A DNA stretch of 20,260 nucleotides. Source: Paramacrobiotus richtersi (Eukaryota; Tardigrada; Eutardigrada; Parachela; Macrobiotidae). The stretch spans positions 1-20,260 of the forward strand of contig JAQGAU010001251.1 of NCBI GenBank assembly GCA_034698045.1, written 5' to 3'. Below the pieces are notes generated by a model. That model was not told where the DNA came from. It saw only the letters and a program-made list of their open reading frames with translations, and did no database searches. A program made the position numbers and the translations under genes. This document shows, one piece after another, positions 10,701 to 19,505 of this stretch; within the stretch, counting starts at the first letter, position 1, and each line of letters begins with the position of its first letter.

Positions 10701-10966
10701 AGCTTTTCGTTGTATCGTAAGAAAGTACGATCACGACATACTGTATGCATGCATGCTGCTAACAACAGTCGCTGAACAGCAAACACGCAACACCGCAGGT
10801 CCGCAACAAAACAATGCTTACGGCGGTGCTGTTACTTTTTGTGGGAAAATTTTTGTTTTCTTTATGAAATAATCTTTGAGCTGGATCATTACTTTTATTG
10901 GTATTTCGTGGGCTCGAACACTGGCTTTTGCCAGCAAATTGTACTGTAATCTAAGCCTTAAATTTA
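7784..10966. other. 3.2-kb gap without a supported gene
   Basis: The left part is probably 3' UTR of the lamin-tail-domain gene (TATAAA at 7966-7971 is a weak poly(A) signal candidate). Contents beyond that: a TATAAAA motif near 8176, a decamer repeat at 8788-8816, an open plus frame of about 120 codons ending at 9490, and minus-strand open frames at 8486-8761, 9246-9488 and 9618-9995 (125 codons, with an AT|GTAAGT donor-like site inside). None shows a known domain, and they do not join into a convincing spliced gene. A lineage-specific multi-exon gene or decayed sequence cannot be excluded. Confidence 0.5.
8788..8816. repeat. GTCACCGACC decamer, three copies
   Basis: Three head-to-tail copies of the 10-bp unit GTCACCGACC, the last one imperfect at its end. 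No gene is assigned around it. Confidence 0.9.
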
Positions 10967-10968
10967 TT
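10963..10968 (-). promoter_or_regulatory. Poly(A) signal overlapping the serpin 1 stop codon
   Basis: AATAAA on the minus strand; its first two bases are the last two of the TAA stop of serpin 1. If used, the 3' UTR would be only about 20-30 nt. I see no other clear AATAAA close downstream. Confidence 0.4.
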
Positions 10969-12303
10969 AGAATATCGGTCTGTCAAATAGTTTGTTAATC
11001 CGAACGATATGCGTCACATAACCGGTCGATTCCATCTGGACCACAAGGAGAAACGCATGGTCAACACGGAGATTAACTGGCCGAGCGAGCCCTACGACTC
11101 TGGAGACTTTTGGGGGTAAACCGGCCGTGCCGGTCTTGGCTACAAACCCTTGTTCATCAAACCCTAAAAGATATACAACATATTACACATTTTCAAGCAA
11201 TATCGACCACTTTCGGACGTACCAATCCCCACATTTTGACGCACGGCATCGGCTCCAAACGTAGCATCCAGTGCTAAACCGGATAAATCGGCATTCTTGG
11301 AGAAGAACTGCGATACGCCCAAGTTTTTCATCGACGCAGATAAATCGGTCGTTTGTGCTAATTTTAATTTTGGAACGGCCAAATTCAACAGAGCTTCCTT
11401 AGAATTGCCGGTAACAGCCTTGTCGATGAAGTCAGTCGACAATGACTGTTCCAGCGCGGACAGATCTTGCACATTATCCGGCATCAGGATCGACACTGAA
11501 AAAGTGCCCCATCTACTTGGCAGCTTCAGCGCATGGAAAGCCGGCGTTTTCGCGGCCGCATCGGCATCAAAATGCTTGTACTTGTAGGCACTGGTATTGT
11601 TCTTGTTCATATACTCCACTTTCGCATGGCTCCCGTCGCCATTTACGAAATCCCCTCTCGTATTGAATTTCGGTTCGAATGCGCCACTGAGCGACCAGAA
11701 GAAGGAAAGGTAGTTTCCACTCAGGATTAGGAACTTGAAGGACGAACTAATGTCCCCGCTGGCAAGGAACTCATTAATATTCCCCAGAGTTTTGCTACTG
11801 ATCCATTCGTTGATATCTTTCCGTGTGGCGTCTGTTTGGCTAAAATCCACAACACCCGGAAGGGCCGGATTGGTGTTGGCATTCGCCGCAGCTACCAACG
11901 CGGGATTCAGTCGAATGCTCTTATCAACGTATCCACGGCTGATACTGATATGGGTGTCGTCCTGCGGTGATTGCTCTTGGTGGGCGGAGCTGGCCGTCAT
12001 TTTATACAGGGCTTCAAAAACTTCGAAGCATTTAACATTCTTGTCCAGTTTGAACATGTCGCGAATCTCCTGTTGCGTTGTGCCATTGGCGGCGTTACAG
12101 AACATCAGAAGGGCGGTACTTGCCGCTAGTGGACTGAGGAGGATATTATTATTACCGGCCGACTTGGAAACATCCTTGTACAGTCGAATAGAAAAGTCCT
12201 GGATCAGTGGCTTAAATTTGTCTGATTGACCCTTCGCTATGATTGGGAAGGCGATTACGTGGACGATGGTTATTAACAGGATAATATACTTTGCGTCAGG
12301 CAT
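10967..12303 (-). CDS. Secreted serpin 1 with non-canonical hinge
   Basis: Exons 12303-11223 and 11163-10967 (59-nt phase-1 intron) give 425 residues. A signal peptide covers about residues 1-18 to 26. Serpin core features include NNNILLSPLAASTALLM, HISISRGYVDKSIRLNP, INEWISSKTLGNI and SVSILMPDN. The second exon carries the reactive-centre loop: hinge DEQGFVAKTGTAG (about 363-375) and the C-terminal strands (NLRVDHAFLLVV, YVTHIVRIN). Cys69 and Cys92 match the C-x22-C pair of the two neighbouring serpins. Inhibitory serpins usually have a small residue at P14 and an Ala run at P12-P9; here P14 is Phe and the run is AKTG, and the serpin signature has Ala in place of Pro (DHAF). Canonical counting puts P1 near V380, beside K379 and R382. 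Inhibitory activity is therefore uncertain. It is tandem with serpin 2, about 860 bp away, and has its own TATA box. Confidence 0.95.
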
Positions 12304-13164
12304 TTTTCCGGCTGAGAAGTATCTCGCACGATAAAAACTACGTAAGCGGAAACAACAGAAGATACCTTTTATATATCAAAATTACAGTTTGCCGCCAGTA
12401 CCGTCGATTGTCGAAGGCCTGGATGCAAATAGAGTGCATGGATCAACGTAATATGTATGTGCAATACAACTGCGTCGCTCGGTTATCGTCCTGGAAATAA
12501 CTTTACCGCCCAAAGCATATTCCGAATACCTTTATGCTCTTCTGCCAAATTTTTGCCAGTACCTGCACTGGTACCTGGACTTATTAATAACATGGTTAAT
12601 TAATCATCGACTGTTTCCGTTAATGCGGAAGCTTGGAAGTGCCGCATCACCGCAGCTAACATAGTTTGCTTCTAGCCAGAATAAATGGAATGTTCTGATT
12701 TTTTTTAGAATTTTTGAAGGTTGACTTCTACTACCGACTGCTCTTTTCGTCACAATACACCGACGACGACTTTCACTTTCGGCATAATTATTATTGCATG
12801 CAGTAGAAATACATAACCTTGCAGCTCTTTGCGGTCACAGATTGCCCGGAATTCCGGCTTCATCGATCAGTAGGCTAAATTTCCCTTGAAGCATTGCGAT
12901 TAACCTCAGCGGTACAGTGACAAATTCTCCCAGTTAAAAATAATCAAGCAAAACAAAACTTAGCGAAGAAAGCCCAGCAAGGAGGAGCGTACGTTATTAA
13001 TACTACTGTGTACCAAACATATATATAAAAAGAAAGTAATAATTAAAAATTAAAAAAAGCACTGCGTATGTAATTACCATGGTTATGAGTCAAGCAAATT
13101 ACTTGCTAGATATTTTTCGACATAATAATGCACAATGCTAATACCAAAATGTAATGCAAACAAT
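12304..13164. other. Spacer between serpin 1 and serpin 2
   Basis: It holds the serpin 1 promoter at its left end and the 3' UTR of serpin 2 at its right end. No clear AATAAA was found for serpin 2, and no other gene was seen. Confidence 0.6.
12367..12375 (-). promoter_or_regulatory. TATA box of serpin 1
   Basis: TATATAAAA (followed by GG) on the minus strand, about 70 bp upstream of the serpin 1 ATG at 12303. A start site about 30 bp downstream would leave a 5' UTR of about 35-40 nt. Confidence 0.6.
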
Positions 13165-14862
13165 CTAAAAAATCGGAACTCCTTGAGAAGAAAGTTTAGT
13201 TACTCGTCCGAGATACGTTAACATTTTGGGTTCCTCCAGACGTATTACGAAGAAAAATGGTTTGTCCACAAAGAAAGCAACAATCTTTGCCACTCCTGTC
13301 GTTTTCCCGTGCGATAACACTGCGGTTGCCGCTGCAGCTTTCAGTCCACGCTCGTTGACGTCTGCATTCATACCAGAAAATCATTATTCAATGTCACAAG
13401 AAACAATGGTACTACGCAAAGAAATAAAGACTTTAGCTGCAGCGTATTTTAGTAACTAGGTAATTTGAATATTAGAATTTAAATGCGAAGTTTTTTTTTA
13501 TTATTTTATTCAGTTTTTTCATAAACAGTTTTTTACTATGTATAATTAATTTTTTGGCAAGTATTATGTATGTAGTCGAATATCCATGAACACTACAGAT
13601 TTTGTTTCCCTGTCACTTTACATTTGTACAGATTATGAACGAATATGCCACTATAATGTTCACAGTTCGCGCTAATTATGAATCTACACGTGAAACACCG
13701 TTAACGTACCAATCATTGCCTTATGGGTAATCCGGTCCATCCGCACATTACGCGTATCGGTCATGGGCGAGAAATCCACATTCTGACCGAATAACTTCGT
13801 AATCCCGATGCCCTTCACCGCATCAGCCAAGTTCAGGGTCTTCTCAAAAGCAAACCTAGGAATTGTCACATTAGTCGATCGCCGTTGGGCCTTATCCATA
13901 GCTTCTAGCAGCAAATCCGCTGTCAGGGCTTTTTCCAGTGCCGGCAGTCCATCGGCGTCCTTGGGAACAAACACCGACAGGAAACCCTTTCCCCATTTAT
14001 CCGGCAAACGGATCATATGGAACGCCGGCGCATTGGGCATCGCCTTTTGCTCCAGATTATCAAAGTAGAACAGACTGGTCGTGAGGTGTCGCATCGTGTC
14101 CACCTGACTAACGGTCCCATCCGCGTTTGTAAAGGGACGTTTCTCGGTCAGATTAGGGTTGAAAGGAAATCCCCAGTTGATTTGCAGATAATGGGCGTTG
14201 ATCACGGTTGCCATAGTCGCGGATCCGACACTCCCCGGGGGCATGAGGTTCCTGATGTTCCCCAGTGTCTGCAGCTCCACCCACTTGTTAATCTCGTTCC
14301 GGGCACCATCGGCGTTGTTTTTAAAGTCCACCACCCCGGGTGTCTGGTTAAACCGTTCCGCCAATCCAGAAACGTATGCCGGTTTTAGTTTAACCTGCTT
14401 ATCGACATACTGCCGGTTGATAGCAAAGGTCACGTCGTCCATGGGCTCCGGGGGATCGGAGCGATGCGGCGTCCGCCGGTACAGATCCTGGATCACCGCA
14501 TAGGCGTCCAAACATTCCAACCCGGTACCCAGTTTTAACGCGTTAATGATCTCGGTTTTCGTATCACCGGCAGCGGCATGACAGGAGATTAACAGCGCGT
14601 TGGAGGCGTGTAGAGGCAGGAGGATAATGTTGTCCGTGCGGGCGGTACTCGACAGACCGACCACTTCTTGGTACATGCGGACGGTGAACTGGTTGATGGA
14701 ATTCTTGATGTTCTCGGTGGTTAGGCATTGCTGCGTCTTGGGCTGAACAACTGGACACTGGTCAGCTGGTACATCATCATCCGTTTTTACGGATGTAGAG
14801 AGTATGCCGAGGATGATTATTCTGGTTATGAAATGCATTGCAGCTAGCGTAGTTTTGGCCAC
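13165..14862 (-). CDS. Secreted serpin 2, predicted Lys-directed inhibitor
   Basis: Exons 14862-13710 and 13361-13165 (348-nt phase-1 intron) give 449 residues. A hydrophobic signal covers about residues 9-26; Met9 is an alternative start. Core motifs include ILLPLHASNALL, INKWVELQTLGNI, FLSVFVPKD and HKAMI. The last exon supplies DVNERGLKAAAATAV, the loop LSHGKTTGVAK, the serpin signature FVDKPFFFVI and the closing YLGRVTKL plus an eight-residue tail. The P12-P9 Ala run is intact, although P14 is Leu rather than Thr/Ser. Counting 17 residues from Glu388 puts P1 at Lys404, suggesting trypsin-like targets; the loop is about four residues longer than in alpha-1-antitrypsin, so P1 may shift. Cys36/46 and Cys94/117 are likely disulphide pairs. 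It is closest to serpin 3 and divergent from it. Confidence 0.95.
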
Positions 14863-16007
14863 AATCTACTTTGTGTGCTGATGAACCATATCCGTATTGT
14901 GGAATGTACACATGTCAATTCTAAGAAGACTGGAAGGCAATAAAATGGCTCGGAGGTAAGTTTTTGTCGTTTGACTTCTTGCTGTTTTCGGTGTTCGGCG
15001 TTTGACTGTTTGTGTAAAACATAACAGAATGATGACTTGGAGAAATTTTTTCACAATATATTATGTAGCGAAACGAGAGCCTGTAACTTATACCAGCACC
15101 AATAAAAACTGTATATACTTGCATAATTGTATAGATATTTTAAAGTCTCCTTTTGCGCCCGCTTAATTCTGTTGTTTACTTTAGTGGCTGTTCCAGTGGG
15201 ATCGTTAATTGTTATTTTTCTATGTTGGCATGTTTGGTATCGCAAGTTTGCAGAATGTTACGTTACAACAAACAGAAACACTCCGATGCATTGTTACAGC
15301 AGTGTTTCAGCTGTACAATGCGCCTCCAGCATGTTGTATGAAAAGCAGCAGCGAAAGTAAACAGTACATAAACTTTTTATGGTTTAAAGTCGCTTGTGGC
15401 ATTGTTCACCTGGAAATCGGTTCGTGACGGTGTAAGTTTCATACAAACAGAAACACACACAAACGATTCTGTACAAATAAATGCAGCAGAAATGGTGAGT
15501 AAAGAATGTACATATACTATTTTGCAAAGATACACTTTTACGTTTATGTGTGCACGTATTACATATACCCGCAAATGTTTCGCAAAGAAATCCATCATAA
15601 GTTTAGTCATTTCCGGCCACCGAGAAGGGGTTTATCCCGAAGATTCCGCGCACAAATTCGTGTATAAATTCAATATTCATAGCATTGTGATCTGGCACAG
15701 AAAAAACCGTATTTGAAAATACAGACTGTGTATCTACTGTATCTTATTTTATTGTATATCGATCTCAGCCTTAGTCAACAATCAGTAAAATACAATCGTT
15801 TTCGGGAGTTTACTAGGTCACGGCAAAAGACAATTTGACTGTCAAGCAATGTGGGAATATTATTTTTGTGGTGTTCCACAGTTTGGTACGGATAAACGAA
15901 CCTGTATTCGCATAGAAGTACAGATATCTGACTGTGAATGTGTTGTTCATTGTCTACTATAGCGTATATACGTAAACTGCAAATCTCCTACAGCCATTAA
16001 GTGTAAA

Positions 16008-16031
16008 CCGAAGTGCCGAAGTCCCGAAGTG
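16008..16031. repeat. CCGAAGTG octamer, three copies
   Basis: CCGAAGTG, CCGAAGTC and CCGAAGTG in a row, flanked on both sides by GTGTAAAC. It lies about 120 bp upstream of the serpin 3 TATA box and could be a cluster of protein-binding sites or a simple repeat. Confidence 0.85.
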
Positions 16032-16152
16032 TAAACGCTAATGATCGTTAATTAATAACTGTCCATCTGACAAGATGAGTGATGCGCATTCGAATGTACC
16101 GTAGTCTGGGATGTGCTGTTGAATTTAGCGCTTAAGCACTAATTTAATGAGT

Positions 16153-16160
16153 TATATAAA
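16153..16160 (+). promoter_or_regulatory. Probable TATA box of serpin 3
   Basis: TATATAAA upstream of serpin 3. A start about 30 bp downstream would give a 5' UTR of about 205-235 nt, which contains a short upstream frame (ATG near 16261, five codons). The long leader makes this less certain than the serpin 1 TATA box. Confidence 0.35.
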
Positions 16161-16391
16161 CAATTTTTTTCCAAGTCTTGTTGCAAATATTTCTCAGCCG
16201 TGCCAGGGTATCCTTATCACAGCTGAATTATCCTTTGGGCAAAATAGCCCTAAACATCGAAATGAAACAGCATTATTAGCTAAGAAAGCCTTGCAGAGCT
16301 TTCTTCTTGTATATGTTTAATATTGAATGACTAATTCAAAATCTGAAAGTTGGAACTCAGTACGCTTACAAACTAAACTTACGCATGTTTT

Positions 16392-18233
16392 ATGGGACTT
16401 AATCAAACACCGCTCAACACAATGGCTATAAACAAATCATGGTGCTATTTTTTTCTGCTGGTATTTCTACCGGTATCCCTAGTCGCAACTACCGGAACCA
16501 CGAAAGATCAATGTCCCGTGCAGAAGCCGGACAAATGCCTAACCACCGCCGACATCAAGTCCGCCATCAACGAATTCACCATCCACTTCTACCAGCAGCT
16601 AGCCGGGTCCAAATCCACATCAGCTAAGACCAATATCATCCTTCTCCCGCTGCACGCTAGCACTGCCTTACTAATGGCCTGCGCTGCTGCCAAAGGTTCC
16701 ACCCAGGAGGAAATCATGTCCGCTCTGAATCTGGGAACCGGGATAAGTTGCCAGGATGCGTTTGCTGTCATCCAGTATCTGTACCGTACAGCACCCCACA
16801 AATCTGATCCACCCAGTGAAGTTGACGATGTGACCATTGCCATTAACCGGTTTTATGTGGATAAGAATGTTAAAATAAAGCCAGAGTTTTTAAATATGTT
16901 GGTCAGAAGTTTTAATCAGACGCCGGGAGTGGTGAATTTCAAGGGGAATGCGGCCGCTGCTGTCAGCGAGATGAACAAATGGGTAAGAAAAAATAGCTAC
17001 CGTAGGTCGTTCGTATAATGTTAGTCAACATTTTCTTACTAAACTAACAAAAACGCCAAAAAGCAGACGTACTCATTTTTTTCACACATGGGATTTATCA
17101 TTAATCCTCGGTGTTAACGGTCGTTGAATTGTTTCGGTTCCCGTGGTGTTTTTTGACTTGTTCACTGTTTTTGCTTAAAGGTCACTGGGCAGACCAGTGG
17201 GAAAATCAAAAACGTCGTTACCACCAAATCAGTCAATGAGAAAACGGAAATCTCCCTTCTGAACAGTCATTATCTGCAATTTCTTTGGCTAAAACAGTTC
17301 GATCCTAAGGAAACAAAACCAGCAGAATTCACAAACATCGACGGCACCAAGAAAACCGTCCCTATGATGAATATTAAACTGACAGGTTATCATTACCTTG
17401 ACAATTTGAATGGGAAGAAAATGCCGGATGCCCCACCGTTCGAAGCAGTGGAAGTACGGAATCACTGGGGCACAGCTTCCGTACTATTTTTCCTTCCTAA
17501 AGAATCGAAGGATTTGTCAAAACTGGAGAAAGCATTAAGCGCGACTTTTGTGAATAAGGTGTTTGCGACGATAGGAGATACGCTCATGAACTTGACCATA
17601 CCGAAGTTTGCGATTGAGTTGGCTACGGATGTTAATGAAGTATCGAAGGGTTTAGGAATTGCGACTCTGTTCAGCAAGGATGCGGATCTGTCGGCTATGA
17701 CCGACGACAAGTCGGCATCAATCGACGGGATTGCTCACAAAGCCATGATTGGTCAGTTTCGTACGCGGTACCATAATATTGACTGTTTTGCTTATAAACG
17801 CAGCTAACATTATTCTATTGGATCAGCGTCTTTATTGCGGTTTGTTTTCTTACGAAAACTGTAAAAAATTATTATGGCGTGATTTCTTTCACATTCATAC
17901 ACAGCAGTTATACACCAGACAGTTTATACACGACGTTTGTTCATTGTTGTACTTTGGATACTGCATGCATGACTGCAGCATAGATCGCTATACACTGATC
18001 TAATTTTTTAGCACAATCAGTACAATATGCACATGCGTTTCTAATGTCGCGTTATAATTTCAGATGTCAATGAAAGGGGACTGAAAGCTGCTGCCGCTCT
18101 TGAAGGAGGAGGCAGGAAGGACGTTTTCGCCAAACTACCCATCCGTGTGATTCTTAACAGACCCTTTTTCTTCGTAATTCGAATCCGTCAAACTCAGTTT
18201 TTAACTTATATTGGAAGAGTCACAAATCTGTAA
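16392..18233 (+). CDS. Secreted serpin 3 with Gly-rich reactive loop
   Basis: Exons 16392-16982, 17181-17751 and 18064-18233 (phases 0 and 1) give 443 residues. Met11 at 16422 is the likelier start, since a compact signal peptide (WCYFFLLVFLPVSLVAT) follows it. Core motifs include NIILLPLHASTALLMAC, VTIAINRFYVDKNVKIKP, LLNSHYLQFLW, SVLFFLPKE and HKAMI. The last exon gives DVNERGLKAAAAL, the loop EGGGRKDVFAK, NRPFFFVIR and the end YIGRVTNL. The hinge Ala run is present; P14 is Leu. Counting from Glu391 puts P1 at Asp407, with Arg405 and Lys406 next to it. Three glycines in the loop are unusual. Cys41/49 and Cys97/120 match serpin 2. The intron after NKW at 16983 is absent from serpins 1 and 2. 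AATAAATAAA follows at 18353. Confidence 0.95.
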
Positions 18234-18352
18234 TCTGATGTCAGGTAGAGATTAGTAGAGGTATCTTGACTATATTGCCAAAGGCTTTACGATGATGCAC
18301 TTACAGAAACTTTACGATTGCAAGCACTGCACCGCTACCAATAATTAGCGAA

Positions 18353-18362
18353 AATAAATAAA
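18353..18362 (+). promoter_or_regulatory. Poly(A) signal of serpin 3
   Basis: Two overlapping AATAAA hexamers (18353-18358 and 18357-18362), about 120 nt after the serpin 3 stop codon. A good fit for its 3' end. Confidence 0.6.
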
Positions 18363-19505
18363 ATCGTAAAGTCGTCTGCAGATGGGTTCGGAAAATCCAA
18401 TCATTGTTTATACTATACAATCATTGTTCATGAGCATATAGAATTATGTTGCTTTACATCTAGGATTAGAAGTGGCTTACCATTTTTTCAGCACGACTGT
18501 CTCAATATATCAACTTTTTGTGGCAATAGTCAAGGCGCCGGTAAAACTAAAGGTTAGATACTATCCGGTTTTTCGATGCACATACAGTCTGAATCTTGCA
18601 TGAACATACAGAATTATGGAGCGGTCTACCATTATGCCAGTAAGATATCAACTATTGCGCGCCAGTGCGCGGTGATAGCCCAAGCTTCTACAAAATTGAA
18701 GGGTCGGTACTACCAGATTTTTTGATGCGTATGCATTTTTCTTCTCTAGAGGCATTATAAAATCCAATTCACTGGATTGATATTTATCCTGGAACTGTTT
18801 TTCTGTACGGTAGCTATCTGCCTGTAAATGTAATTGTGCAGTTATCTATACAGATGCAACATGCCTTTTGGTCTCAAATGACCTAGCTATAGCCCACAAG
18901 GGTCTTCTAGCACCACCTAGTACTAAATTGCGAAATATGATACTAGAGGCACGCGCCAGAAACCACGTCAGTAATTCATGCGAAACATAAATTTCGCTCG
19001 ATGAGGACGCAGAATTGTCGTTGTTAATCCTGATTAACAACCCACCTTCCGTTCGGTGTTTGGTATATATTATCACCAGACCGTGTGGTTCCCAAAGGAT
19101 CAATGACAATGAAATCCATAGTTGTTTATCCTATAGACCCTTTGCCACCGTTTATGCCGAGCTCCATATATATACAGTACATGTATTCCCAAACGCTGCA
19201 CTTGTTGTCCAGAACTACTTAATCAACTAATCATTCGGTCAGAAAGGTGTTCGGTTAGAAAGACTAATTTTCCATTCTGACGATGAGGCATATGGTGTAA
19301 TTTCCAGATCAGTACCTTCGTGCGTATGCAGTACTTGTATGCATTTTTTCCTATGCAGGAACTTAATTATTATGAACAATGCTCTTCCAGCGCAATTCCA
19401 GTATCCAATAATCCTCAAACAGAAATACAATGTTGATCGTGCCCATAATCATATCGAGCATTTCTGTGGAGGAACTATACATTCAGCTGTTAGATTCTGG
19501 TGATC
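18363..19505. other. Spacer between serpin 3 and the GPCR gene
   Basis: No supported gene. It holds a diverged direct duplication (18429-18734) and an AT-rich TATATATA stretch near 19166 that might serve the GPCR gene. A minus frame at 18846-19109 (87 codons) lacks any recognisable domain. Confidence 0.55.
18429..18734. repeat. Diverged direct duplication, two copies
   Basis: Copy A (18429-18585) and copy B (18599-18734) begin with CATGAGCATATAGAATTATG and CATGAACATACAGAATTATG. Both continue through TACCATT and ATATCAACT and end with TTTTTCGATGCACATAC and TTTTTTGATGCGTATGC. Copy B is about 20 bp shorter. Neither copy encodes a clear protein; it may be an old local duplication or two members of a dispersed repeat. 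Confidence 0.65.

Larger units (their letters stand above)
14863..16391. promoter_or_regulatory. Divergent intergenic region between serpins 2 and 3
   Basis: About 1.5 kb separates the two head-to-head start codons, so it must hold both promoters. For serpin 3 there is a good TATATAAA at 16153-16160. For serpin 2, AT-rich candidates lie between 15055 and 15120 on the minus strand, but none is clearly best. A triple CCGAAGT repeat lies at 16008-16031. Open frames here (up to 106 codons, near 15396-15716) have no coding features. Confidence 0.5.

Noticed and set aside
10522-10872. 116-codon plus-strand frame
   Set aside because: It needs a GTG start to reach that length and shows no domain or conserved pattern.
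11009-11119. A plausible-looking 36-codon plus-strand frame starting MRHITGR
   Set aside because: It is the antisense of the serpin 1 loop exon, whose minus-strand reading matches the serpin C-terminus and splices in phase.
11297-12229. Several plus-strand frames (up to 164 codons)
   Set aside because: Antisense shadows of serpin 1; no domain, and the minus strand carries serpin motifs throughout.
13226-13459. 77-codon plus-strand frame
   Set aside because: It lies opposite the serpin 2 last exon and intron; the serpin reading on the minus strand explains the coding signal.
13808-14503. Plus-strand frames of 86-123 codons
   Set aside because: Antisense shadows of serpin 2.
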